Origin: Emydura subglobosa
Taxonomy: Eukaryota > Chordata > Testudines > Chelidae
Assembly (NCBI GenBank): GCA_007922225.1
Contig: ML680098.1
Span: 1,860,001-1,924,000, forward strand
Length of the DNA stretch: 64,000 nucleotides
Reading direction: 5' to 3'
Below the pieces are notes generated by a model, which had not been told where the DNA came from, made no database searches, and worked only from the letters and a program-made list of their open reading frames with translations. This document shows positions 47,302 to 60,129 of this stretch, piece after piece. The position numbers and the translations under genes are program-made. Every line of letters starts with the position of its first letter. Position 1 is the first letter of the stretch.

Positions 47302-49693
47302 GTAAATACAGCACAGTACTGTGTTAAACGTGAACTACTCAAAAAATAAAGGGAAAGTTTTTGAAAAAGATTTGACAAGTAAACTGTTTCTGTGCTTGTT
47401 TCATTTAACTTAAGATGGTTAAAAGCAGCATTTTTCTTCTGCATAGTAAGTTTCAAAGCTGTATTAAGTCCATGTTCAGTTGTAAACATTTGAAAGAATA
47501 ACCATAATGTTTTGTTCAGAGTTATAAACAATTCAGTTACAAACAACCTCTTTTCCTGAGGTATTTGTAACTCCATGGTTCTACTGTAATTTTATTTATT
47601 CTAGAAGTGCAAAAACATCAGTGTTCTAGTGTCTTCACTCCATGTTTGTAAAGAGCCACATAAAGTTTCGCAAGAAGAGTACTAATAGTTTCAGTGGATT
47701 TTCATTGAATGGCCGTATGGACAAAGGGTGTTTGAAAGTTGGGTTTTTATGTGGGTGATTTAATTAGGGTGGTTATGTTATATCAGTTAGGATTAGACAG
47801 ACAGACTGCTTGTGCAGCCTTTGAAAAATGTACAGTACTATGCAAGTGCAAAGCATTATCATCCATAAAAGAGAATGTTTTCTTTTAAATAGGGAGAACC
47901 AAGGGTTTCACTTCCTACCACTTTAGCGGGATCGCTGCACCAGAAACAGGGTTAATACTGAGTATGATATGCTGGAGCTCATGGAGGGCGAGAATGCCAG
48001 GGTCAAACGTTTGCAGAAAGCTCCTTATGAATTTGGGCCAGCCTGAGGACAAGACTATCAGCTCCAACAGGTCTTACCTTCTTTTAAATATGATGGCCTC
48101 TTTTCCTGTCCATTTTTACACTATGTAGCCCTTCCTTTCAGATCCATATAAACCCCAATACATTTACCCAGCAGGCCAGAGATTTAAAAAATGGATACTG
48201 TTTAGTCAATGCAGCCCATAAATCATTCTGTTCCCAAGCCTGCCTTTGATGCCCATTATTAAAACGTGGGCTGCATAAACCCAGCCTTCTAAGTAACTGA
48301 TGATGACATCGTACCCATGCAGTTGTTTCATTATAATCACACAGATGATATGTCATTAGCATCACACCTTAATAGTGGATTAATCTGCAATTAATTTTCC
48401 TTTTCTTATTAAATGATCAGCTAGCTAAGGAGTCAAAACTTTTGTTTTAACAGTACACAAAGGCAAGGCTAGAGCTAGATTTAATGTTTCATATTCTAAA
48501 AATTAATGGTTTAGAACTGTGCTGGAGGCAAAAGTATTATAAGAAATTAAATGTCTCTCTGGGATGGAAAAAATGTTTACAAGACCATATTCTGCCCTCT
48601 GTACTTCATCATTTCCACTGATGTCAATGGGGTAGAAAATGTAAATTGGAAGCTGCGTTATTGGTGAGTTGTGCAGTAACTGGTTTAATTCTTCAAGATT
48701 CGTCGTGACTTTGTCACAAAAGAACCCCTGCATCACTGCATTGTGTGGGGTTTTTTTAATCAGCCATACCACCTTGTGCTGTGATCCTGCAGTTTTCACC
48801 AGCTAAGCAGATGGGGGCTGGATTTGTACATCGCTGGGAAAAATCAAGGGGTTGCAGGAAGTTGCAGGTGCTGTTGATTTAGCAGGTGTCATTCTGCCCT
48901 CCCAGTCTGTACTAAATCAACTGTCCCAGTACACGACTGGGGGCACTGTGTTGCTAGAGGTGCCATGTGCAGAGAGCCATAAAACTCAGATCTTGACCAC
49001 TTGTAGTCACTGGATATCAGGCAGCACCTTTTGTAAGAATAAGGGTGTTAACCACAGTGCCTGGCCAAATGCCAGCTGTTCCATTTTGCCTATCTAATGA
49101 CCCAGTGCATTCTCAGGCGGGTAAGATATCTTCCTTTACTTCCTCCCCAAACTGTTGCTGTGTTCAACACCTGCCCTGTTTCATCCCAAAGGGGGTTGCA
49201 GCAGTCCATGTGCATGGTATATTTGGAGATCATTTTAAGTTTGTAAAGTTCCAAGGGATAAAGGAGTTATATAAATGCAAGATTGGCGATAAAGAGGAGA
49301 GCCTGAGCTGATTTGATCTGTGCTCAGCATAATTCAGGGAGCTGCAAAGTTGGCCTTCAGACACTGTTATGCTCTCTACCTCCCATCCCCCTGATTCTGG
49401 GCCCAGCTGGAGACTGGGTCACTCCTTAGTATAAGGTAGAGCAGCCCCAAAACTGATCAAGTTTACATCCAGCTGCCTGTAACCCCAAGGGAATTCTGGC
49501 AGTGGAGGTTTGCCTAGGCATAGGGATATCTTGGCCACGTGCCATGGCTGAGAAGAAGGGGCAATGTTAGAACCACTACAATGGCCTCACATCTCCCGGA
49601 GATTTCCCCCTGCAGGGATCAGCTTCTTTTCCAACTCCTTTGCACTGCCAAAGCAAAACAACAGCATTTGCAGGTCCAAGGCTTAGGGTCTGG

Positions 49694-49712
49694 TTTTTTT
49701 TTTTTTTTTTTT
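49694..49712 (+). repeat. (T)19 homopolymer
   Basis: A run of 19 T followed by gttgg. Confidence 0.9.
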
Positions 49713-50278
49713 GTTGGGTGGTTTTTACAGTGGGGGCTGTATTTAGCAAATGAGTGCTCTTGACAAATAAAGACTCATAGCTATGGTTATAACCAGCCTT
49801 CACATAGAAAGCGTGAAGACTTCATCACATGCACCTCGATCCTGGCCTAACATTCTAATGCTAAAGTACTAAACCCTCTCCTGAGAAGGGACAGTTGTTC
49901 AGAATCATGGTGCACTACGTAGTGGTCCTGTCCACAAGGAACTAGCCTGAATCTGCTAAACTCATCTCTATAACCCAAGGCGGATTTGAATTCCATTCCC
50001 CAGAGGACAGAGTGCTAAAGCAGTGCATCGCTTCAGCCTCTGCAGATGTAGTTCAAATGATTAGTTTTTGCTGCTACCATAATTCACATTGTAATGAAAA
50101 TGAAATTGATCATGATTATATTCAAGCACTTAGGTCATCATACGATATTCTCAGTACATCACTCCCCTGTATGATTCCTTTGGTCTGCAACCATCATGGG
50201 TGATCATTGCTCGTTGTCCAGTGTGGTTTTAAGTCAGGAGTGCTTTATTTTCTTGCTCTTCACTTATGATTCAGGACC

Positions 50279-50437
50279 ATAGATTCTAAGGCCAGAAGGG
50301 ACCACTTTGATCATCTAGTTAGACCTCTTATATGACAAGCTGTAGAACTTCTCCCAAATTATTCCTGGTTGAATTAGAACATGTCTTTCAGACAAATATC
50401 TAATTTTGATTTTTAAATGGCCAGTAATGGAGCGTAT
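50279..50437 (-). mobile_element. CR1 LINE 3'-end fragment
   Basis: On the plus strand it reads atagattctaaggccagaag, gaccactttgatcatctagt, then agaacttctcccaaattatt and atttttaaatggccagtaat. This is the reverse complement of the CR1 3' end, so the element is on the minus strand. It is a short 5'-truncated copy, typical of CR1. Confidence 0.75.
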
Positions 50438-50466
50438 ACCAGAACTGGGACACCCATATGCTACAG

Positions 50467-50832
50467 CAGGGGTGTCAAACTCATTTGCTATGGTGGGCCA
50501 GATTTGAATTAAATGTACTTCAAGGGGGCCATACATACTGTATATCAAAATACTAGGCACTTTTGGAGCGCTGTATCTCGTGCACACAGTGCTCCACGTG
50601 CTGCCACCAGAGTACTCGTGGCAGCCCGCGCCGCCGCGAGATCTCACGGCGTTGTACTCTCTGGCGGCAGCCCGCGACGCCGCGAGATCTCACGGCATTG
50701 TACTCGCTGGCGGCAGCCCGCGCCGCCACCAGAGAGTACAACGCTGCGAGATGTCACGGCAGCACGCGCTGCTGCCAAGGCCGGACCAAAAAGGTTGGCG
50801 GGCCGTATGTGGATGGATGTTTGACACCCCTG
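50467..50832. mobile_element. hAT-type nonautonomous transposon, 366 bp
   Basis: Terminal inverted repeats are CAGGGGTGTCAAACTCAT and, in reverse complement of the right end, CAGGGGTGTCAAACATCC. Flanking 8-bp sequences TGCTACAG (50459-50466) and TGCTAGAG (50833-50840) match at seven of eight positions, the hAT duplication length. The interior is exceptionally CpG-rich and built of tandem and inverted units (50600-50763). It has no transposase. The flanks, when joined, resemble the old gctgtacagatccacagg repeat, suggesting insertion into an ancient element. Confidence 0.85.
50612..50763. repeat. CpG-rich tandem plus inverted array inside hAT element
   Basis: Units beginning gtactc and carrying ggcagcccgcg...gcgagatctcacggc occur at 50612-50653 and 50654-50699. 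A partial third unit from 50700 is followed by an inverted copy (accagagagtacaacgctgc, 50728 onward). Unit length is 42 to 46 bases. Confidence 0.8.
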
Positions 50833-50837
50833 TGCTA

Positions 50838-50900
50838 GAGGCTGTACAGATCCACAGGAAGATCCTTGCCCTGAAGAGCAATGTATTACCCTTCTATCCA
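50838..50900 (-). repeat. Ancient repeat fragment next to hAT
   Basis: gaggctgtacagatccacag followed by aagatccttgccctgaagag resembles the gtgctgtacaaacacag / ccctgccc region of the L3/MIR-like family. Confidence 0.4.
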
Positions 50901-51121
50901 GGGCACAAAAGTCTCAACATCTCTCCTACGTGTTCCATTCAGTACCAACCACGTATAGAGCCTACCCTGTGGATACTTACTCATGTAAATCGTCCCACTA
51001 AGGTTCAGCTAACTTTGCCTCAGAGAAAGGATGGGGACTCAGAGCCTGATACTGATCGCACCCCAGTGTAAAGCAGGACTAATGCCAATGAAGACAATGA
51101 AATTCCACCAGTGTGAAACGT
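50901..51121. other. Noncoding stretch
   Basis: No gene is seen. A short chance plus-strand frame overlaps the element at its left. Confidence 0.5.
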
Positions 51122-51230
51122 GTCTAAGGATGCGTCTACACTGCAACTGGTGTAGTTGTCAGCTCGGGTAGACGTACCTATACCAACTCTGCTCATGCTA
51201 GTTGCGAAGATGGGACAGGTTAGTTGTCTC
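51122..51230. mobile_element. Harbinger-like MITE fragment, one end
   Basis: taaggatgcgtctacactgc has the TAA plus G...TCTACACTGC form of the left end of the MITEs at 12503 and 19812. The interior includes cgggtagacgtacctatacc. No right end is found, so it appears truncated. Confidence 0.45.
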
Positions 51231-52216
51231 AGGTGTGATCATCTCTGAAACCTTAGGCAAGTACTCAGACGACTATCCTCTCCTGCAGCTCACACCACTG
51301 CACAAATACTACTATTTTCAACCCGCTAGCCCAATCAGAGCTCACATGGGTATATTTACTCAAACTGGAAATTACTCCATCAGCTTCAGTGTACACATAG
51401 ACTAAGTGAGGTCAGACTCAGGCCCCGTGTGTTTCACTATGCCCATGAGGAATATAGTTTCTGTAGTGAGGAATATTTGTATTTTTATGTGTGTCTTAAT
51501 AATATAGAAAATGGGGTTTATTTAGATTTTTTCAGTGCGAGATTAAAGTGCAGTGCAATAAACAAATAAATGTGCAGTTATGCAATTTGAATCATAAAGG
51601 AAAACACAAACAAGTTTGTAGAGAAAAACACATCGAAAATGATTACAAGATATTAGGAGAAAAGTGGTTGGAGTTTTCCCCACCCGGTCCCCCCTTCCCT
51701 TTTGAGGCTTTTTAAAACATTTGCATATTCTGAGATTTTGTCCTCCTTTTGTTCTTTTTAATTGACACTCCCTGCCAGTCACAATCTTCAGCAACAAAAA
51801 CAAGGGACCAGATTTCCTCAAGAGGACTTCAAGGGTAGAGAGATGGTCGAATTTCTTCAAAACAGCCAGCAGACACCAGGCCTGGCCCAGCACCGCCTTG
51901 CACACAAAAATTAAACTTCTGCATCTGTCCCTAAACTTGATCTTTCTGAACTTTGGGATTTACATCCCAATGTCACAAACTGCTCTACATAGATGGACTC
52001 CTGTACCCACATGGAACCTCACTAGCTTCATGGGTACCTGTGCAAAGCAGTTCGCTGGACTGGGGACTAAATTGCCTATCTTGCGAACACTTACGTATGT
52101 ACTTAACTTTAAGACATGAGTAGTTCAGCTGAACTCTTTGGAACCACGCATGTGCTTAAAGTTAAGCATGTATTTGCTTGTGGAATTAGGGTCTGAATTT
52201 GGATCATGTAAGTTAA
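51231..52216. other. Noncoding stretch
   Basis: No gene is seen. The open frame at 51543-51905 (minus) has no recognisable domain. The end (52090-52200) resembles the palindromic ancient family (acttaactttaagacatgag). Confidence 0.45.
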
Positions 52217-52313
52217 GGTTGCCAACCCCCCAAGATTGTCCTGGAGCTCCAGGAATTAAAGATTATGGTTGTGATGAAACCTCCAGGAATACGTCCAACC
52301 AAAATTGGCAACC
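52217..52313. mobile_element. 97-bp MITE with GGTTGCCAA ends
   Basis: Begins GGTTGCCAACCCCCCAAG and ends AAAATTGGCAACC, giving short terminal inverted repeats. Interior blocks cctggagctccaggaattaa and aaacctccaggaatacgtcc are internally repetitive (ctccaggaat twice). I recall the family from turtle genomes. A target duplication is not clear. Confidence 0.65.
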
Positions 52314-55300
52314 ATAATCATGCTACATTAAATGAGAAGATATGGTACGTTTGGCAATAACATAATTAAACTATTGTAAGAAACAAATGAATAACTATGG
52401 TGGGGCAAGAGAGCACTGAAATCCAGGATGCGAATCTTGAAGATTTAGGAGTTGCATAAAAAAACAACTTGTCAAAGAGAAGCCTGAGTGAATAGGAAAA
52501 TAAGGCGACTCATTAGCCCGCTGAGGAGGAGCCGGGTCTATGTACACTGGGTAAATGCAGTGTGACTGGGTCACTCTTAGGGTCCTAACGACCCACCGCT
52601 TCATCCTGCGTGTAAAAGATAGAAGTGTTTGATTTGGCTGCTGCCCCTTTCAGATAGGGCACTGCCTGCAGCAGTGTTATTCAGCAACAACAAGCACCTT
52701 ATGGGTAGCAAATCAAACCATTTCCCACATGAGGCCTACCTTCCCTCAGGAAGGCTCTGGCAACAGCAATGGCCTCTACTCAGTTCATGGCCCTAGCCAA
52801 ACTTTTCTCACAGAGTGAAACCTAAAAGTCTGTTCTCCTTCAAAACCTGCTTCCAAATGTGCTGGGCAATACCCCTTTTAACTCCTCCCTCCAAGCATGA
52901 CACCCACTGCAGATGTAGCAGGGGCTGTTCCAAAGCAGTTCATTAACCCTTTTCTGGCCAATGTGCTGATTATATAACCTCCTGTGCAGCATCATAATAA
53001 ACATCTTATTATTGGTACAAGGGATCCATTTAGAAAGACATCCACAATAGTCATTGTTATAGTGCCTAGCATCCTTCATTCTAAAAAGGAACTCAACCCA
53101 CACTGCCAGTGATTTGGCCAAACCAAAGTTTCAGATCCAAACACCTTCTCAGCTTCAAGGAAATTTGAATCTAGATTTGGCTCTGGTTAAATCCCTTCGA
53201 TGGCCCCAAAATCTTGGGTCCAAACACACCTGAACAGCAGGGAAATTTGGTTCCAGACCTGAAATTAGAGGTTTGGGCCCCACTGGCACTCAGGGGTTGA
53301 AATTCAGGGAAATGTAGGCAGGCAGATTATAATTATCCGTACTGGAATCTAGCCAGGATGCTGTGCCTAACAAGCCTGCTCTTGCAAAAAGTGCCAGAAA
53401 ATCTTTAATGACAACAAGTGTCAGGACCTTGTTTTTAATCTGCTCCAAATGATGCAATTGGGTACCTCCCACAGAACCAGACACATATATAGCTACCTTG
53501 AAACCATTCTAGTTTCTATGGACCAGCTCTGCAAAGCTCATTAGGCACCTGAATCAATGGGAGTAAAGTCTTTTTGAGGAGCTGGGCGTATATAGGAGGT
53601 GCCTGTGGTATATGTTCTCATTTTTGAGAGGGTAGAAAGAATGCAGTGTGTCTGACTCTGTGACTCCTACTGTCTAGCTGGGAAAGGAAGCAGCATTTCT
53701 CTGGGCCAGCCTGATTTTTAATGGAGAAAGGGAACGAGATTTAAGAGGAAACAAATAAACATTCTTGCTTTGCAAGTGGTTGTAAGTCTGAGAAATCCTT
53801 TGCCTCTGCTCGGGATCTTGGTATCTGACCTGCCTAGGCAAAAAGGCAAATTACAAGAAAGAAGCCAGATGCTGGTTGTTGGAAGTTGTTGCGAGAATGG
53901 AATTCTGTCAGGACCCACTAGAGATGGGAAGTCCCTGAAATCAGAATTTTCCCAGACTTTGGGGGTGTTTAGAGCCTAGGTTTTGGTCACACGTAACCCT
54001 ACCTGCCATGGCATAATGGGATATCAGACTATGTAAAAGTGAACCAAAGTTGTGAAGCCTGATAGTTAATGAGGATAGTCCCATTTCCAACATAGTCCCA
54101 AGTTATATGAATGCCAAGACTAATTGTGCTAAATAAAATGCAACCTTGTCAGTTAGGGAAACTTGTTTATGATTTGCTTTCCTATAGATATCTATCTAGC
54201 ATCTTTTACATTGTGCATTGCTTCTATTTTGTGTCACAAGGGAGATGGTTAGTTAAATTTGTAGGAAAAAAAAAGCACTTCACAAAATCTGAATAAATAA
54301 ACATAAGTTGTTCTGAGGCATTAGAATTTATGTAATAAGTGCCTTAATGCGGATGAAGCACAAAGTCTGACTTCCGTTGAATCTAAAACTGTAACAATTA
54401 GCATTTCTTAATCTTCAGTGCTTCAACAGATACTAATGGTTTTCTGTTCAAAGGCCAAGTAAAATTGCAGACTTTCAAGTGTGACAAAACTCTTTTGATG
54501 GGCATGTGTTTGTGAGTGTGTATTCCACATAAAAGTGGAAAGGTTGAAACTATTTCATGGAGTCTAGCTAGCATAAAAAATAGATTACTTTCTTTATTAA
54601 CATCCGATAGGCTGGAATGTGAGTCAGATAAGGTGAGAGTAAGTGCTGAAGGGTTATAGGGCAGTGAGCTCCTTTTCAGATTTTTTCCCACTCTTCCAAG
54701 AATAATTGACCTCCAGAATGAGATAAAACCTGCACAGTTTTAGGGACACTGGTTTCTTTATAGACAAGTTACACTAGTTGGGGATTGAAAATAGGGTTTA
54801 CAATGAGAAACTAACTGCAGCCCTACCTCTAGAGTAACTAATATTGCTAAACATTTTTTACAGAGACACACACATCCATGCACTTAGGGTACATTTATAA
54901 AGGAGACGAACAATTTCTAGCACTTATGTCCAAGTTAAGATGCCAATCTAAAAATTCAGCTCTGGCATTGTAAGATACACGTGTAAGAGCAGAACAATTT
55001 AAGCACTTCTTTGAATAATCACTCAAAATGCATACTAGGAGCGAAATCCTGGCCCCATTCAATAAAAGTTTTGCCCTTGACACCACAGGGAGCCAGGATT
55101 CCATGCTAGATCTATTTCATGTACTTAAGAAGCCTTCTCATGATGGAAACATAACTGGGAACTGTTTTTTCTCTCTTCAGAATGTACTAAAGATCACAAT
55201 AAAACAATTAATTTGACAGACAGCTCGTGCTGTGGACTGATTACTTTTGTTTATTGAAGTTCCAACTATTCTGAATCAGGAGAGAGACATGGAATTTTAA

Positions 55301-55840
55301 ATATTGTATCTGAACACAGGCAATTTCCCCCACTAAAGTTTAATAAGGATTGTTAGTACATCATCGTAGCTGGTAATTGTATAGGTACACATGGTAATTG
55401 CATGTATTTGCACTAATTATGCAAATGCACAATAATTAAAGCTCCAGGGTTTTCATGGTAAATTTTTGAGACACACATGGATTTGTCATGGCAAAAATGT
55501 CAGACGTCATGTAAACTGTGGGAGAAATTAAAAAACTCAGGAGTTCAGGTCCCTTCAAGACTGAAGATTGCAAAGCTCTGTTATTAAATAACAACCACAA
55601 TGTCCCACGTGTTCCTTTGGGCACCTGCATACAGCTCCTTACAAAATGTCCATTCAGAGTTGGACTTTTTTCCATTTTGTTAAAAAATGTTTTTATATTT
55701 GAAATCTTTGGCCCTTTTCCTCTGCTCAGCGTCCCAGCTCTTTGCTGTTTGTTCAGGGAAAGACAGTAAGAAAAATTCTTATTCCTTTTTATTATTACCC
55801 TCATGCCTCACGTTCCCAATAACAGCCTCTCTCTTCCTAA

Positions 55841-55912
55841 GGACCCGATCAAAGTCCATTGAAGCAGTCAATGGAAAGACTCCCAATGACTTCAATGTGT
55901 TTGAATTAGGCC
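55841..55912. repeat. Ancient palindromic repeat copy
   Basis: ggacccgatcaaagtccatt, gaagcagtcaatggaaagac and a tail cttcaatgtgtttgaattag give an imperfect palindrome whose two halves mirror each other (GACC...TCCATTGA against TCAATG...GAATTAGGCC). Confidence 0.5.
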
Positions 55913-57400
55913 TTATACCACCAACCCAGCAGGCTGTGCTGCCTTTTGGACATGATATATAAAACCTGATGTTCATCTCACTTATGGTTATGGTACTGTT
56001 TGCAAGACTAGAAGTTTTAACTTTGGGGTCCTGGCCAAATTCCAACTCCTTTTTCTTACCTAATTTGTACAGATAGGCTTGAAGGAAAACTTGAAAGATC
56101 AACAGGCCCAAAGACTGGAGTAACATGGGTCCAAATTTATTGGGATTTTCTCCTATAATAGGCCACCCTCAAAAACAGATCTGCATCCTAGTTTCATGGG
56201 ATATGAATATTTCATGGGATATGCAACAGAGGCCCATATCTACTAGACTCCAAAATATTGCAACATCAGTAACATGAAAAGATGCTTTTTCACTTCCCCT
56301 CCAAACACTGTTGCTTAGCCATGCCGAGACAAAATTGCTGCAGAGATCCACCCCAGAGGTGGGTAAATAGCAGTTAAAATGAGCCTCTGGGGCTGGATGG
56401 AGCATCAGGCTCAACCCTGAGCATGGGGCAACATATAACTGCTCCACTCCAAAAGAAATTGGGACTCAGGGAATCATAATTCCTCCCATAATCAACAGTT
56501 GTCCAGATGTGGGAGGGACATACACCATTGCAGCTCTTGAAAGGGTGAGGCTTCAGGCCCAGATTAAAGAAAGTTGAGGCTCTGTGCTCTATGGAAATTG
56601 TGCCCCCACCCCATACCCCTCCCTTAAACTAGAGAGAGCATGTGATATATCAGACATGAAATCACCACCCTAGGGAAAAATATGCCACCCTCCATTCTCA
56701 CTCCCTAGAACAGAGTTTCTCAAATGGGGGAGGGGGAAACACTCTTGAGACAGCACGTTGGACTTTCACAGAGGTTGCGGCAAGACTTCTGATGGTTTGG
56801 TGGTTGCGGGGGTGGGGGGAATACCAACCGCCAGGTCACAGCACCATGTGAGTTTGGCCTTTCATGATGGTGGGGTGGCTAGTGCAAATCTGAGTGAGTG
56901 CTGTTGTGACTTGGTGCATAGGGTTGCAGGACTACTTAGGGTCTCCCCCCTCCAGTCATCAAGGGCTGCCCTGAGATGGGGGCCCTGTGCAAATACACAC
57001 TGGTTAATCTGAGCTAGTGCAGCTTCCTTTTCCCGCTCACATCTGGTCAGTGAGCGGGGAGGTACAGAGGCAAGACTCTACCTACTCCACACCGTCATCA
57101 CTCCTTTTCGCACCCTCTTGCTGTGAGGGGTGGGGAGTACCTGGAATACAGAGACTATTCTGCACCGTGCCTGGACCCAATATCTAAGTATGCTGAGCCA
57201 AGCAGGCTGGCTGGAGCCCTAGTGCCCTACATGGCCAAATAAGAGAACGACTACATAGTGAAATCCGTCTGCACGAAAGGCGCTCAAGATATGAAATGGT
57301 GATCAACTTGCGAGTGTACTGGATGTTTCACCCCTAAACAAACTCTTTTGTTATGAGCTTGACCAGCTTGAGGCCCACATTCTATTCTCATGATCACCAC

Positions 57401-57472
57401 TAAAGTAAGTCTATTGAATTCAATAATTACTCCAGATTTACTCCAGTGAAAGTAGAACAGATCTGCCCTCCC
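57401..57472. repeat. Ancient palindromic repeat copy
   Basis: taaagtaagtctattgaatt followed by caataattactccagattta. The centre ATTGAATTCAAT is a perfect palindrome, and the flank ends in agatctgccc like the copy at 3643-3717. Confidence 0.45.
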
Positions 57473-58311
57473 CCCGCCAGCCAATTCTGTTACTATGCAA
57501 AAAAATACTTATCTTTAATCTCTCTCTTTCTGCATCTGATCCATTGGGGTGATCATAATTTTTAGGTAAACATGTCTATAAGTAGGGTCTTCTCAATAAA
57601 CTATCAGCCACAAACTATCTTCTTAGAGAGTTGGAGTCTGTAAAACAATCTCTAGAAGAGAGATTTTGGCCCATCATGTGGATTGTGATAGCATATGTGG
57701 GGTTGAGGTTGACCTCTAACACGGGTTGGTAGTCCCAGATGGCACTGGGAAGGTAAATTATCCCAGATTTGGAATAAAAATGTTTGGATTTGATCTGTTG
57801 TATTTCTTTCATGTCATAAGGAATTAGTGCTTCCTTCCAGGTAGACCATTTTAATAAGTTTGTTCAGACTGAATTAAAGGACCAGGAGAAACTATGGGCT
57901 AGATTCTAACAACCTCATTCACACTGAACGATAACTAACTCCACAAATAGTCCCACTGATATCCATGAAACTTCTCACAGAATAAGATACTATTAGGTGT
58001 GAGTAAAAACATCAGTCTGGCTTTGAGTAAGTAGTAGTGATTACTTAGTAGAACTGTTCAAAATATAGCAAAAATTCACTCGAATTTCAGCAAATTAAAA
58101 AAAAATCTCACGCCATTATATTTTGCAGTCTGACTTATTTTCCATATCGTGTAATTTAACAAAAAAAATTTGAATTAGAAATTTTTAAATGATGTTTAAA
58201 TTTAAAAATTATCTACATGTGATTAAGCTGACCAGTCAAAACTGGCAATGCTGAAAACCAAAAAAAAAGTCATTTCTAACAATTAATGGGGTTCCCTTTA
58301 AGCAAAGTGAC

Positions 58312-58432
58312 CTTTTTGGGACAGCAACTATCTTCTATGCTGTGTTTGTACAGCACCTACCACATTGGGACCCCATTCGTGGTCAGGCCCTAGGCACTAC
58401 CATGGTAAACAATAAAATAATAATATTTGATG
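58312..58432 (+). repeat. L3/MIR-like ancient repeat
   Basis: gtttgtacagcacctaccac, attgggaccccattcgtggt and ggccctaggcactaccatgg, followed by an AATAAAATAATAAT-like tail. This is the clearest copy of the family in the window. Confidence 0.65.
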
Positions 58433-58670
58433 TGGTTTACGTGTAGCAGAATATAATCAAATATATTCTCTCAATTGCCATTCATTTTTTTTAAGTTAAA
58501 GAAAAAATTAGGAAGTGATTTTTATACAAATATACAGTTTGTTTCAAAGAAAAAAATTATTCAAAAAACTTTCTGACCAGAACAGTTAATTTCCAGTACT
58601 TGATTCACACTGAGTTCACCTGTTCTTCAGCTGAGTTTTACACCAAATTATTTGGCTGCTAGAATTTAGA
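58433..58670. other. Short noncoding gap
   Basis: AT-rich sequence without features. Confidence 0.6.
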
Positions 58671-58845
58671 GGAAGTGTGGTATGTGGTTAAAGCTCAAGC
58701 CTTGGACTCAGGAGACCTGGTCTCTGCGTGTAGCCCTTCAACAGACTTCCGCTGCAACCTTGGACAAGTCACTTCAGTTTCTCCATATTGAAAGTGAAGA
58801 TAATAATAGCCTCACCACAGAGGCATGGCAAGGCTTAGCTAATCA
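58671..58845 (+). repeat. MIR SINE, forward
   Basis: gaagtgtggtatgtggttaa, ttggactcaggagacctggt, gcaaccttggacaagtcact and cagtttctccatattgaaag follow the order of a full MIR: tRNA-like head, core and L2-like tail. Confidence 0.75.
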
Positions 58846-59214
58846 GCATCAGCATTAGAGAAGGAGAAAGTGTTTTTGTTTTTCTTTGGTGCGGTTGGCA
58901 AGATCTCAACGATATCTACCTACGGGTGCAGCTTTGATGATGAGACATTCACTTCCAAAGGCATGGCTGTGCTATGAGACGAACTGCAACCAAATGAGGT
59001 CCATGGGGCCTGATCTTTCAGTGCAAAGCATTTGTGGAAAGTGGGTACAAAATGCTACCACTGTACTTGGGAACAAGATTAAGGGGTTACAAGTTGGAAG
59101 ACCCTGGGACTGTTGGAAGAGACCATCCCAAATGTTTGGTGAAGTCCCAGAAGTCTGATAAATCCAGATCTCATTCATCCGTAAACCATTTTCTGTTCCC
59201 ATCATATTTATAGA
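58846..59214. other. Short unassigned stretch
   Basis: Contains open frames on both strands at about 58886-59205 of 77-90 codons, with no family recognised. Unassigned. Confidence 0.4.
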
Positions 59215-59398
59215 TTAGTAATAATACCCAGTGTTTCCATACTACTTTTCATCTGTAGATCTCAAGGTACCTTACAAAGAGAGCACTAGCATCATCCCCA
59301 TTTTACAGATGGAGAAATAGAGGCACAGACGTGAAGCAACTTACCCAAGATCACCCAGCAGGCCAGGAGCAGAGTTGGAAATAGTACCCAGGGCTCCA
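59215..59398 (-). repeat. MIR SINE, reverse
   Basis: ccccattttacagatggaga, aatagaggcacagacgtgaa, cttacccaagatcacccagc and gagcagagttggaaatag are the reverse complement of the MIR tail and core. Its inner end borders the MITE beginning at 59401. Confidence 0.75.
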
Positions 59399-59400
59399 AA

Positions 59401-59692
59401 GGTCATGTCTACACTAGCATTTACGCTGGCAAAACTTGTGTCGCTCAGGGGTGTGAGAAAAAAAAATACATCCCTTTGAGTGAGATTGCTTATGCTGGCA
59501 AAGCTTCTTGTGTGCACAGCACTATGTCTCCCACCGACATAGCTAATGCTGCTAGCTGAGCTGGTTTTATTAGGTCACCAGGAGACATAATTGGTCACGT
59601 CGGCATTACATGGCTACACGAGGGTTTACAGAGCAGCACAGCTGTGTTGGTACAGCTGTGCTGCTGTAAGCTTGTAAGTGTAGACATGGTTT
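59401..59692. mobile_element. Harbinger/hAT-like MITE, about 292 bp
   Basis: The left end is GGTCATGTCTACACTAGC and the reverse complement of the right end is AACCATGTCTACACTTAC. Interior blocks ggcaaaacttgtgtcgctca, and acacgagggtttacagagca with a gctgtgttggtacagctgtg palindrome, support a MITE. It abuts the MIR at 59215-59398. The target duplication is not resolved, so the superfamily is uncertain. Confidence 0.65.
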
Positions 59693-60129
59693 AGATCAGA
59701 ATCAGTGCTGTATGCCACGTTGCCTCTTGCTTTGCAAACTTGTTTTTGTTTCACTGCATTCTGGACAGCGGACGTACTGTCAGTCCTGGCCTAATTTATG
59801 ACATGTCAGTTTCTGGTAGCTATCTGATTTTCAGCAGTGTTTTTTAGCCATATCCCGTACTGGCCTTTGCTATTTCAAACTGGGCATTCAAAAACTGAGG
59901 CATCTTCAGTTAGTGGACATTTAAGAATTTAATCCCTAATTTATAAGACAACTGGCTCATCTGAACAATGGGAATAAATAATGCTTATCATTATCTCACA
60001 TGGCCATAGTGAAAATAAATTGCTTGCTTTGCAAAACTTTACATAGAAATACTACAATTAAAGGCTATTCAATGCTCAGTGACAGAATACTTAAACTGTG
60101 GCTGTTCAGCACCTCAGGCAATAGACACC
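59693..60129. other. Noncoding stretch
   Basis: No gene is seen. A MIR/L2-like tail is possible near 59965-60010 (acaatgggaataaataatgc). Confidence 0.5.

Larger units (their letters stand above)
46883..50278. other. Noncoding stretch
   Basis: No gene is recognised. Old-repeat-like pieces occur at 46900-46970 (attttcaaagcaggcaggg) and 47055-47110 (ttcagtttccttataagg, MIR/L2-like). There are also an A21 run at 47281 and a T19 run at 49694. Confidence 0.5.
52314..58311. other. Noncoding stretch
   Basis: About 6 kb without a recognised gene. It contains ancient palindromic repeat copies at 55841-55912 and 57401-57472 and moderately G-rich unassigned sequence at 56700-57100. Open frames are short and overlapping. 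Confidence 0.5.

Noticed and set aside
50612..50763. Possible CRISPR-like array
   Set aside because: Only two or three units with near-identical interiors and an inverted copy, inside a eukaryotic hAT element. There are no variable spacers.
50513..51071. Several open frames around the hAT element
   Set aside because: They come from the CpG-rich tandem units, which repeat the same peptide; these are not genes.
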